A DNA stretch of 64,000 nt from Fragilaria crotonensis (taxonomy: Eukaryota; Bacillariophyta; Fragilariophyceae; Fragilariales; Fragilariaceae), in contig JAKSYS010000045.1 in NCBI GenBank assembly GCA_022925895.1, forward strand, positions 62,001 through 126,000, in the 5' to 3' direction. Of the stretch, positions 55,356-64,000 are shown in pieces (position 1 is the stretch's first letter; every line of letters begins with the position of its first letter). A program made the translations under genes and the position numbers. The notes beneath the pieces were generated by a model. It saw only the letters and a program-made list of their open reading frames with translations. It was not told the origin of the DNA and did no database searches.

Positions 55356-56459
55356 ATGATCATGAAGTCTTTTCAGATAAGCGGCTGTATCTTTGCAGCA
55401 TGTCTACTGTCTCCATGTTTCATCGCCCCTTCGAGTTCTTTCACAATCGTAACACGACAATCCAGATGTTTACATTCGTATCATCATTATGGACTCGGAA
55501 GAAGCATAAAGCTGCCGTTTGATGGTCACAAGCTGGGTTCAATAAACTGGGATGGCGACGATCTTCGATGGTCGGAGCGTCTTAGAAGACGCATCGAAAG
55601 TAGGCTGGAGAAAGGAACCGAGACTCCTCTCCGAGATGCCCTGATTGCATCCAATATTGCAATGTACATCTATCAAGCCATCAACACACTCTGCTATTTG
55701 AAAGTTACCTACCCATCCTACTGGCCATCTTGGAGTATGATATCTGACGCCATCCTCGATTCGGGTTCCACAATCGGACCTCTGACACGAGCTTTCATGT
55801 TCTCTGCACATCTTGGGAAGCGTCAGCCTCATCGATACCTAACGTCTGGATTTCTGCATGGCGGACTCCTTCACTTGATAGGCAACCTGTACGCACTCCA
55901 CGAAATGCCCAATTGGCTCGAGACGGGTCTTGGATGGCCACTCTTTGTTACAACCTACCTGGTGGGAATTGTGGCTGGCAATTGGGCTCATGCGCGTTCT
56001 GCTCCCATGGATGAATTCTTGGTGGGCATTGGAGCCAGTGGTGGGATTGTGGCACTTGCAGGCTTGGCATTTGTATCGCTGGCCAAAATGAAGAACCAAC
56101 CTGCTACACTACAAATACTCAAGAATGTAGCGGCTCTGTTGGTGTTGGGGGCTGTCATTCCCAGTGTGAGCAATGCAGCTCATATCGGTGGCTTTATTAG
56201 TGGATGTTTCATGGGCTTGGCCTTTTCTCCGGGATATCGGAAATCATATTCCCTTCGGAGGCAGAATGCCTACAATGTCGATACAGCCCCAAAGGACTTT
56301 CGACGGGCCATGGGATTTGGAATTGTTCCCAACGATAGAGCGCCAATACCGTTGGCAGTATTCTGGGCTGCTGTTGTGTTTTATGTCTCGACAGACTATC
56401 GATTCCGAAATACGCCAGTGCTAGTTTGGAGGGGATTGATTCGACCCGGTTCGCTCTAA
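55356..56459 (+). CDS. rhomboid intramembrane serine protease
   Basis: 367 residues, no intron. It cleaves membrane proteins within the bilayer. The oxyanion/His cluster is HGGLLHLIGN (His168, His173, Asn177), the catalytic Ser228 is in GIGASGGI, and the partner His276 is in NAAHIGGF; about six hydrophobic segments follow. The N-terminus has a hydrophobic signal (CIFAACLLSPCFIA) and then PSSSF, which could be a bipartite plastid signal with the aromatic residue at about F29, so plastid-envelope location is likely but not certain. ATG at 55356 or 55362 could be used; both leave the signal intact. Confidence 0.9.
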   Translation: MIMKSFQISGCIFAACLLSPCFIAPSSSFTIVTRQSRCLHSYHHYGLGRSIKLPFDGHKLGSINWDGDDLRWSERLRRRIESRLEKGTETPLRDALIASNIAMYIYQAINTLCYLKVTYPSYWPSWSMISDAILDSGSTIGPLTRAFMFSAHLGKRQPHRYLTSGFLHGGLLHLIGNLYALHEMPNWLETGLGWPLFVTTYLVGIVAGNWAHARSAPMDEFLVGIGASGGIVALAGLAFVSLAKMKNQPATLQILKNVAALLVLGAVIPSVSNAAHIGGFISGCFMGLAFSPGYRKSYSLRRQNAYNVDTAPKDFRRAMGFGIVPNDRAPIPLAVFWAAVVFYVSTDYRFRNTPVLVWRGLIRPGSL

Positions 56460-56564
56460 GATATAGTTGTTACAAAAGTTGACAATGCACAACATCGATT
56501 GATTCGACCCGATTCGCTCGCTCTAAGATAAAGTTGTTATAAAAAGTTTACAATACTCAACATC
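56434..56564 (+). repeat. tandem duplication spanning the rhomboid stop codon
   Basis: A 63-bp unit beginning GATTGATTCGACCCG (the last codons, stop and 3' UTR) is followed at 56497-56564 by a diverged second copy. Confidence 0.8.
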
Positions 56565-57431
56565 AGTTCGAGATTGCAATCAATGACATGGTCAGAATTT
56601 TGGTAAGTTTAACGTGAGAGGGAGTGGGACAGTAGAACTGTTCTCGAGAAGCTGGTGCGTTCCAATTAATGGTGGTCAAGTCTCCCTGTAACATTCATGG
56701 TTCACTCTCATGGAACCTGATTACTCGATAACTGAAACAAGCTACACGTATGCCGAACAGCTTGTTCCATGATTAATCTACCATGATTTTTTGTTTAGAC
56801 ATGGCACACGACTAGATGTGAAAATGAAGCTTGAGGCAAAATGCATCGTGAAAAGCACCACCTGCCTCCTGCCTCCTGTCTGAATCAAGATTGTTGTTTT
56901 TCTCGTTCCGCTCTGTTGCGCACAGACTGAGATACCACAAGAGCATGTCTTTGTGGAGCATGCGCCTCTACTGGTGTCGGGGCACAGCTGCCCTGAACCC
57001 GACAGTCTACGTGCGTTGATCATTTGTTCTTCGGATACCTCGAGTGCGTACGAGAATAGACCAAGGAGAGAAAACACCATTTGGAGTTCGCATTTTTGAT
57101 GGGAACGACACCAACTACGTCATGACATCAACTTTATTTAAAGAATTCGTCGGCAGCCGGTGCTCGAAAATGCGGCAGATTCTTCCAATAGATTGGAAAT
57201 ATGGCTGGAACTGTAGGTCTCTGTGCGTACAAGTAGAAGAATAGTTCGTGTATTGCGTTGTAATAATGGAGTACTGGGAACGAGAATGATACTCGGAGTA
57301 CTCGTACCAGATACTTCAACACCATAGTATACTTCGAGCAGAGTATTGTACGGAGTCCCATGATCATCATAAAATTCTTTCAAGTTGCTTCGTCGACACG
57401 CGTGCCAATAAATTCCTCAATGAATTCGACA
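56565..57431. other. intergenic, nothing recognised
   Basis: About 870 bases. ORFs are 100 codons or less without known motifs. It includes the upstream region of the PAS gene. Confidence 0.5.
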
Positions 57432-58306
57432 ATGATGTTGAGCCGTGTACAGACATCAGCAGCCCTACGCCGATCATGGACCATGGTGGCTGTCAGAGGC
57501 ATCCACTCGAGTAGCGCAATCGTAAGTCGATTGTGATTGTGGAACAATCCTTTTTTTCAGACAAGAATCGTGGGCCTCGTTCTCTTGTTGTCTTCGGGTG
57601 CACACGTCTGACCCGCTGCACTGCTCCTTTTTCCTCCTAAAGGACAATATCAATCACCGAACCATGTTCATGGATGCCATGTCAAATGTAAGTGATCCGA
57701 TACTGCCTTACAATGCGTGTGTATGTAGGAGTTGGCTTTGACTGACTACGACACTAACATTTCTCACGTCTCAAACACAACTGGAACGTTTACAACTGGA
57801 ACGTACAGGACCAGAAGCTTCGCGGACGAGTCATGAATGCCTTGGCATTTTCAAGTGACGAAGATGCCTTCAAGCACATTTTTACTCCCAAACTTTCCTC
57901 CGCCATGGAGGAACAATTGAGAATCAGCAGCAATCAACTGATTCCTTCCTACAAGCCCCTCCCCAAGAACATGGAGGGTGTCAAGCGTGAGCAGCGATTA
58001 GCTATTGTAGTTACGGAACGATCTCCTCCTTTCAAGATTGTCCACGTCAATTCGGTCTGGGAGGATCTTTGTGGATGGACGCAGGAGGAATGCAAAGGCA
58101 AGACTCTCAACATGATCCAGGGCAACGGGACCGATTTGGGCAGTGTCACGTTACTCATGTCCAAAATTTTGAATGGCGAGGAGGGTGGAGTGGTTTTGAC
58201 CAATTATACCAAGGATGGGCGTCGCTTCCGAAACCATTTGCGGGTCGCACCCATGGAGGAAGGTCTTTTTGTGGGAGCTCTGCGCGAGATTCATGATGGT
58301 GCATGA
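57432..58306 (+). CDS. small PAS-domain protein with probable mitochondrial presequence
   Basis: Proposed exons 57432-57521, 57643-57687 and 57809-58306, 210 residues. Exon 1 (MMLSRVQTSAALRRSWTM..) is Arg/Ser-rich with no acidic residue, a typical mitochondrial presequence. Exon 3 holds one PAS domain (IVVTERSPPFKIVHVNSVWE, LCGWTQEECKGKTLNMIQGN, FRNHLRVAPM), which resembles LOV domains in spacing but has no flavin-binding Cys in the GxNCRFLQ position (here GKTLNMIQG). PAS modules sense ligands, redox state or partners. No output domain is present. Exon 3 is secure; the first two exons rest on splice sites and frame only. Confidence 0.7.
57522..57642 (+). other. intron 1 of PAS gene
   Basis: GTAAGT donor, CTCCTAAAG acceptor, 121 nt, phase 0. 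The closer acceptor at about 57560 would lead to a stop. Confidence 0.5.
57688..57808 (+). other. intron 2 of PAS gene
   Basis: GTAAGT donor, CGTACAG acceptor, 121 nt, phase 0. It contains two near-copies of a tggaacgt motif just before the acceptor. Confidence 0.7.
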
Positions 58307-58857
58307 TCTGTGCTAGCAAACTGATGCTAGGATGCTTGGTCACGCTCTGGTGTTTGTGTGCGAGCGGACGCACGAGTGGGCGGGAAGATTGTAAATAATG
58401 CTATCATGATGTTTAATAGGAAAAATGACCTAATTTGGGCGCCTTGAAAGGTTCGGCTGTGTGTTTGCATTTGATGTTGTAAAAATGTTGGCCTTTCTTA
58501 TACACACTGAGAAACACCTGGGCCGTTTGTCCCTGACAAGGTGTTCATTTGCGTTGATGATTGCTGTTGGCGAAAGGCCCGCGTCGCAATCGTATCGTGT
58601 CCAATGCTACGACACTAATGTGATACGATATCGAGTCCAATTCGAGTTGATGGACTCAAATCGCTATCAAGTCTCTCACAACATGCAGCAATACTACTTC
58701 TGATCTGATATCACCTACTCCGAGTATTATAGTCACTTCGAATCCTCATGAAGTGCGGAGGGTTCTTGTCAAATCGAATGAACCAGGCGGAGTTGCATCA
58801 CAGATCACAGCTTTTGACAATCACCTCCCACGCCATCGTAACAGTACCAACACCTCA
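58307..58857. other. intergenic between convergent genes
   Basis: No gene recognised. Contains the 3' ends of the PAS gene and of the minus-strand HTH ORF. Confidence 0.5.
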
Positions 58858-59304
58858 TTATCGTTGATTGGATTTGAAGTAATGCAAGGTCGAGCGAGGA
58901 ATATCCAATTCCGCGGAAAGTTCCCGGATGCTCATGTTTTTGTGCTTGGGAATGGACTTGATTGCCTCGCGAACTTCATCGGCATTCCACTTTTTCTTCC
59001 GACCGCACTTGTTCTTCTGTGGCGACGATCGGAAAGCACGAACGTCTGGATCTTCAAAGTTTTGGATTGCGCGTGCCCAAACTCGTCGGATCGTTTGCGG
59101 ATTAACTTGATACGATTCGGCCACTGCCGACAGGACTCCGCGTCGTAACTTTTTGGGATTACCCTCTTGGACGGACAGCACCAAGGTCGACACGATTCGT
59201 TTCCTATCATCAGATGTGAGTTCTCGTTTTCGTTTCTCCTTCTGTTCGGGAGCTGGTCTATCAGTGCTAGTGGTAACTGGTTGATCGGGCGACTTTGAGT
59301 CCAT
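58858..59304 (-). CDS. mariner-like DNA-binding (helix-turn-helix) protein, no catalytic domain
   Basis: 148 residues. An acidic/basic opening is followed by ELTSDDRKRIVSTLVLSVQE and VLSAVAESYQVNPQTIRRVW, the first helix-turn-helix of plant- and protist-type mariner transposases, then GRKKKWNADEVREAIKSI and MSIRELSAELDIPRSTLHYF, the second. It stops before any DDE core. It is either a transposase relic or a domain kept for another use; the frame is intact. Confidence 0.6.
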   Translation of the reverse strand: MDSKSPDQPVTTSTDRPAPEQKEKRKRELTSDDRKRIVSTLVLSVQEGNPKKLRRGVLSAVAESYQVNPQTIRRVWARAIQNFEDPDVRAFRSSPQKNKCGRKKKWNADEVREAIKSIPKHKNMSIRELSAELDIPRSTLHYFKSNQR

Positions 59305-59538
59305 GGCGAGTCAAGGGTGTAAAAAGGTGGATGGGTTGGATGGAATCATGCATGATGGGGCAAATGACAGTTTCATGTTTCATTCCTCATTCCCCAGTGG
59401 AAGTAGCTAAATTCATCATCATCATTGCAGGTCTTCGACAAGAAAAGATATTTCAAGCCGGCAGTACTTGTACTTGTATGACATAGCTCAAATTCAAATG
59501 TTGTTGATCCGGTATTTGGCCAGGTCAGTACTGGAGTA

Positions 59539-59546
59539 CTACTCTG
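59539..59546. repeat. 8-bp target-site duplication of hAT element (left)
   Basis: CTACTCTG, identical to 62832-62839. Confidence 0.92.
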
Positions 59547-59567
59547 CAGTGTCTCGGATCGGGTGCC

Positions 59568-59760
59568 CGTTACCCGCACCCACGGGTATACCCGCTGTAC
59601 CCGTGATCGGGTACGGGTGCGGGTGCGCCCAGGGCAAACGGGCGGGTGACGGGTGGGTGCGCTGCAGATCCGATACGGGTACGGGTACGGGTACGGGTGG
59701 TAATCTCGAGGAAGCGGGCGGGTACGGGTACTAAAACGACTAGTACGAGTACGAGTACGG
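59568..59760 (+). repeat. GGGTAC-type subterminal array, left end of hAT
   Basis: Many irregular copies of TACGGG and its variants, including cccgcacccacgggtatacccg in inverted order. Confidence 0.8.
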
Positions 59761-59838
59761 GTGGCAATTTAGTTGGCCCTGGTCCCGGTACCAGCCAGTC
59801 ACAACCACATAATCATAAATCCTTTGCCAACATTGACA

Positions 59839-61975
59839 ATGAATGCATCTGAGATCAAGAAGGAGCTGCAGGAGTCATTGCTTGAGGCCCATGTTCCTAG
59901 CCACGCTGTCATCACCTGGCCGCCCAAGGACCTGCCGTCGAGAAACCCAATTTGGGAACGGTTTGGCCCCATTGTTTGCAAAGCTGGTAACAAGGTTGTG
60001 CAGGTGTGGGAGTCGGAGTTGATCACAATCACGTTTGTTAGATGCAAGTCTTGTAGCACCCCATATGCATGGACATCATCGCGTGGAACCAACACCCTAC
60101 TAGCTAGGCATAAGTGCCCAGTGAAGGTAGCCACTGGTGTCAGTTCCTCACACTCAATGGTGCTGTGGGCCCGCCAACATGTTCAACCAACCGCCGGTCA
60201 GAAGCAAATGGTCTTGAAGTCGTGCGCAGCGATGTGCTTCGTTGATATGCGCCCGTTCGAAATTGTCTCCGGTGCGGGCTTCCAGTCCTTACTGCAGACA
60301 GTCCTTGATATTGGAGTCTCTTCCAAGAATCCGATTCGCATTACTGATTTACTCAGGGACAGGTCGACGATCAAGCTGGCAGTGGTTGAGGCATATGAGC
60401 TGACTCGCCGGGTTCTTATTGCTCAACTCCAGGCGCACTTCAACGACAAGATGGACGCCGGGAGCACTCTCGATATCTGGACTGAACCGCTGACCAGCAT
60501 TGCTTACCTCTCCGTGACGATGCACTACATTGATGCCAATTTCAAACATAATGCCCGCACATTGCAGGTTGACCAGTTTCCCGATGTCTCACATACGGCC
60601 AAAGCCGTTCTTGCGGAGTTTAAGAAGTGCATCATTCCGTTCACAGGGAATTCAGCAACATGAATGGGCCGTTCAAGAAGCAGATCAGGGTCACCACCGA
60701 CCATGCCTCAAACAACTCTGGACAAGATGGGCTGCCTTCCGAGTTTGACTGGATCGGCTGCGCGGATCATTCAATCAGCACATGCGTGTCGTTCATCCTC
60801 GACAAGCGAACCAAGATCGTGAACGGGAAGAGGAGCAAGCCTTTCTACCAGTTCTACGAAGAAGCGCCAGCCGTGTTCGATTTGTTGGAGAATTGCAAGG
60901 AGCTCATCACATACGTGAAACGGGTCGGACTTAACAAGCATCTCACGCCTAAGCTCCAGCAGGGCTGTCCAACCAGATGGAACAGCATTTTGATCATGAC
61001 AAACAGTATCGCCTGCGAGTTCAATCGACACTATGAGACGCTCGCCTCCCGTGACAAGGCGCATAAGATGGACTGCATTAATCAGCCACTCCTTGATGAG
61101 TTGGTGAGGTTCCTCAATGTTTTCCAGATTGCAACAAAGGAGCTTGAGGCGTACAAGGCGCCGACATTGCATCTAGTTGCCCACTGGCGAAAGGTCATGT
61201 TGGAACACTGTGACAATGTGGACGAGGAGCGCGTGGTGAAGGGCAGGGACAACATCGAGGTGACGCTCCCACCCGATTCCGAGGCAATAAAGCGCATCAA
61301 GGAGCTCATTCAGGGCCAGATCACCCAGAAGTTTCGCTTGACGGCTCTGCATGCAGCGGCAGCATACCTAGATCCCCGTCAGAGCTCAAACATCGGCGAT
61401 CTGGAGGTCAACGAGGAGCTTCTAGCCGAGGCCATTGCCGTGGTCAAGTCAACCATGATCCGCAACGGGCCTCCCACCCCGACCGTGACCGTCGGCGAAA
61501 AGCGCCTGGCCACAACCGCCGCACGCCATGCCCGCAGGCCAAAGCGCTCTCAAGTCATCACGGACATTAGTCGCCGTGGCATTAACGACTATTCCAGTGA
61601 TGACGATGAAGGCGATTCAGAAGATGATGAGGACAGGGTTCCGCGCGAGGGGGCTGTGGAGATCCAAGTCCTGGCCGAGCTGCAGGCACATGCAGTATAC
61701 AAGCTCACCAAGTCTGAGAAGAAGATGATGAAGGAAGCTGATCAGGACAGCTCTGGCACTGGGCTTTGCTGTGGTGGAAGTCAAAAACTTTGACTTGGCC
61801 TATCCTGGCTCGCGCTGCACGATCAATCCTCGCTTTACCGGCGGCCAGCTCCATGTCGGAGAATAACTTTTCTGCTAGCGGGAGCACAGTCTCAAAGAAG
61901 CGGAACAATTTGAAACCTGCCACGGTCAACCAGTTGATGTTCCTCCGTTCCAACAAGGACCTGAGCAAATGGTGA
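59839..61975 (+). CDS. hAT transposase (two frame breaks)
   Basis: Start ATG at 59839 (MNASEIKKELQ). BED-type zinc finger about 59940-60120 (WERFGPIVC.., CKSCSTPYAW, LARHKC). RNase H-like DDE fold: TLDIWTEPLTSIAYLSVT, VTTDHASNN, SISTCVSFILD, TRWNSILIM. The C-terminal dimerisation region is WPILARAARSILALPAASSMSENNFSASG (61790-61870), then the end LFLRSN-type KDLSKW. Frame changes near 60640 and 61765 break it into three open frames. All domains are present, so it was recently or is still functional. Confidence 0.87.
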
Positions 61976-62242
61976 AGAACGAACGGTCAGAAAGACAATT
62001 GAATAGTACAGCAGCACCACAACAAATTGTTCGCCTGTATATGTATACATGCTCTAGAGTCTAGAGGGGGTACAGAGTACATGTATTGTATAGACAGAAG
62101 TCAACTACTAGTAGTACCCAGTTAATCGGTACCTGGTACTAGCATTCAGCTTGCATTCGTACTTAATCTCCTGCTGGTACCTGGTACAGGTACTACCAGT
62201 AAGTCATTTCCCAAATTCTTAACCAGAAATCTGTGGCCGAAA

Positions 62243-62250
62243 GTGCGAAC
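62243..62250. repeat. 8-bp target-site duplication of MITE (left)
   Basis: GTGCGAAC, identical to 62572-62579. Confidence 0.92.
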
Positions 62251-62571
62251 CAGAGACGGGAATTTCTGAAAACATCAAACCCATGGGTACCCACGTAAAG
62301 CTACGCTCACGGAAGTACCAGCCCAAACCCACCCAGAACCCATACGATCTACCAAGACCAACCCAAACCCACCCAAACCCAGTAGCCAGTCCTGGAGTAC
62401 ATGGTTCTACTACTACCGGTAGCAAACATCTACTGTCATTTTTTGCTATGATTTGCCGGCCCACCCAGACCCACCCATGAAATCCTGAGCTCACCCAAAA
62501 CCCACCCTTAACCCAATGGGTTTGGGTGGGCCGTGGGTTTGGGTGGGCTGGGTTTGAAATTCCCGTCTCTG
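62251..62571. mobile_element. hAT-type MITE nested in the larger hAT element
   Basis: 321 bp with terminal inverted repeats CAGAGACGGGAATTTC (16 bp) and perfect 8-bp duplications. It is non-coding and rich in ACCCA/TGGGT runs. The TIR differs from that of the host hAT element, so it belongs to another family. Confidence 0.9.
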
Positions 62572-62624
62572 GTGCGAACGCCGATTTCGACCTAACACAT
62601 CTCTCTATGTCATACAAGTCTTCC

Positions 62625-62810
62625 CGGGTACGGGCACGGGTGAACTTTTCATAGACGTAGTGGGCTGTGGGCAAGCACGGGTACGGGTACATCACGGATA
62701 CTCGTGGGCGGGTCTGGGCACGGGTGAACTTTTCATAGACGTAGTGGGCAGGCACGGGTATGGGTACATCACGGATACTCGCGGGCGGGTGTGGGCACGG
62801 GTGACCTTCC
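62625..62810 (+). repeat. subterminal array, right end of hAT
   Basis: Three related units containing gcacgggt and GGGTACATCACGGATACTCG, spaced roughly 60-90 bases. Confidence 0.75.
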
Positions 62811-62839
62811 CGAGTCAAATCCGAGACACTGCTACTCTG

Positions 62840-63852
62840 GACTCTGGAGTACCGGTAGTTTGGTACCAGTACTACATTACGAGTACTCTGAGTCTGGCGT
62901 CTGGAATACTAGCGTAGTCGGAGTAATCGTATGGCTGGAATCAAATTCTGTGTATTTTGGGTAGCGTCCGTAGGTCTGGTACGCTATTTATTTAGATTGC
63001 CTCCGGTACATCGAAGCTTAACTCGTTGATTGCCATGCTTCATTGTTGTCGACTTTGATCATCACATCTCTTTTGCTACATTGCATCTCCCGCGTGCACA
63101 GATAGCTTGAAAGCACTATCACGAGCATGATGAGTGGTAGCAGCATCTGTGCACGCGGCAAACACAATTCCCAAACATTTATTATATCATGTTTGAGGAC
63201 CGTTTTTGCTGAATCGCCACTGCACGGCAGATGGCTGCCTGCAGAGCAACTTCGGCAATACATGCACATGAAGTGCATGATTGGAGACGACATATCATTC
63301 AATTTGTCCACTATGATGAGAGTCGTCAACAAGGTACTTCCGTCAGTGAGTACCATCAGGGAACGCAAATCTCTGGTTTATCCATTTTAATGTAATATTT
63401 CATAACATAATAATGTAGTGACCAGAGTTTTTATAGAAAATATGTATATTCTACATCATTATGCAAATGCATATCGTGCGTTGAAGATCCAAATTCTCGG
63501 ACATTCTGTTTCACATAAATATTTGAGTTTAACATCATTTGTTCCCTAAATACTGCATGTTGCACATATTACTTTGGCAGTTTCAGTTCCATTCCTCTTC
63601 TTCTCCATCGTCTCTTCCTTCCATAATCGTGACTTGTGCAGTGAGTCCTATACTGCGTATACTACATACTCACCGTCTTCTCATTATACTCACGCGCCAA
63701 TTTTTCCTTTGTGTGATGGGCGTCAAATGCTAGTATTACGACTACAAGGACGAGGCATCATTCTCCTCATTTTTTCTCTACGTTGTCATCTGTTGTATGC
63801 TTTATATTCATTGATTCCAACATCATCCCTTCTGCATTTCCTTGTTAAGAGA
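62840..63852. other. intergenic, AT-rich
   Basis: No gene recognised. ORFs are short and overlapping. Confidence 0.5.
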
Positions 63853-64000
63853 ATGTTTGTTTGCTACAACATGAACTGCTACTCGCAGTTCCGAACTGAA
63901 CGCGGTTTACAACAGCATTTGTGGCACAGTTCTGCCTGCAAGGATTACATGTTGGAACAAAGGGATACTGATGCCGGTATCGAGGCCATTAATAGCACAC
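63853..64000 (+). CDS. C2H2-type zinc-finger protein, 5' part (runs off the window)
   Basis: ATG at 63853 and open to the window end, 49 codons. It reads CYNMNC then FRTERGLQQHLWHSSAC, a C2H2/C2HC-like finger at the very N-terminus. Such a start is seen in several diatom ORF families and in some large transposases; the rest is needed to tell which. Confidence 0.45.
   Translation, partial: MFVCYNMNCYSQFRTERGLQQHLWHSSACKDYMLEQRDTDAGIEAINST

Larger units (their letters stand above)
59547..62831 (+). mobile_element. complete hAT DNA transposon
   Basis: 3285 bp with terminal inverted repeats CAGTGTCTCGGAT (13 bp) and perfect 8-bp duplications, the hAT signature. The plus-strand transposase lies at 59839-61975. 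GC-rich GGGTAC-type arrays lie inside both ends (59568-59760 and 62625-62810), the expected place for transposase-binding subterminal repeats. A separate hAT MITE is inserted at 62251-62571. Confidence 0.92.

Noticed and set aside
55356-55450. Mitochondrial presequence on the rhomboid
   Set aside because: The leader is hydrophobic rather than Arg-rich amphipathic, so a signal peptide is the better reading.
59568-59760. Interstitial telomere-like or plain microsatellite array of TACGGG
   Set aside because: It lies exactly inside a hAT terminal repeat and has a counterpart at the other end, so it is better explained as part of the transposon.

Overview
The window looks like nuclear DNA of a pennate-type diatom. 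Protein-coding genes have short GT-AG introns. A lysine-biosynthesis enzyme begins with a signal peptide ending in an A-N-A|F step, the classic entry signal for a secondary (red-derived) plastid. There are Ty1/copia elements of the diatom kind and class C (GABA-B-like) receptor genes of the type found in stramenopiles. The species is not determined. All calls rest on reading the sequence; no database search was run.

Layout. 1-7383 (+) is the 3' part of a VPS13-type bridge lipid-transfer protein with an inserted PDZ domain, cut by the window edge. 7873-11178 (-) is a ubiquitin-activating E1 with an N-terminal signal peptide, suggesting service in the plastid-associated SELMA/ERAD-like import system. 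From about 11.5 to 52.8 kb the window is a transposon island holding: copia element A (11479-19813, +), whose 5' LTR carries a 1040-bp Mutator-like insertion; copia element B (19848-26385, -), with a chromodomain-like segment; a class C GPCR pseudogene (27288-30030, -); a truncated DIRS-like RT/RNase H/tyrosine-recombinase element (about 30105-35430, -); about 4.5 kb of decayed DNA; a second GPCR copy (40031-42757, +) with a third partial copy of its tail (43573-44068); a complete PIF/Harbinger element (44825-49034); and a complete IS630/Tc1-related element (49195-52762, -).

52.8-59.3 kb returns to host genes: plastid diaminopimelate decarboxylase, a rhomboid protease, a small PAS protein with a probable mitochondrial presequence, and a mariner-like DNA-binding fragment. 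59547-62831 is a complete hAT element with 8-bp duplications and a second, nested 321-bp hAT MITE. The last 150 bases open a zinc-finger ORF that leaves the window.

Five terminal-repeat DNA elements and both copia elements could be delimited from target-site duplications and terminal repeats. The retroelements and DNA transposons are broken by many single-base frame changes. Nearly all examined ones sit in homopolymers, while the single-copy host genes are clean. This suggests unpolished repeat sequence in a long-read assembly at least as much as true decay.
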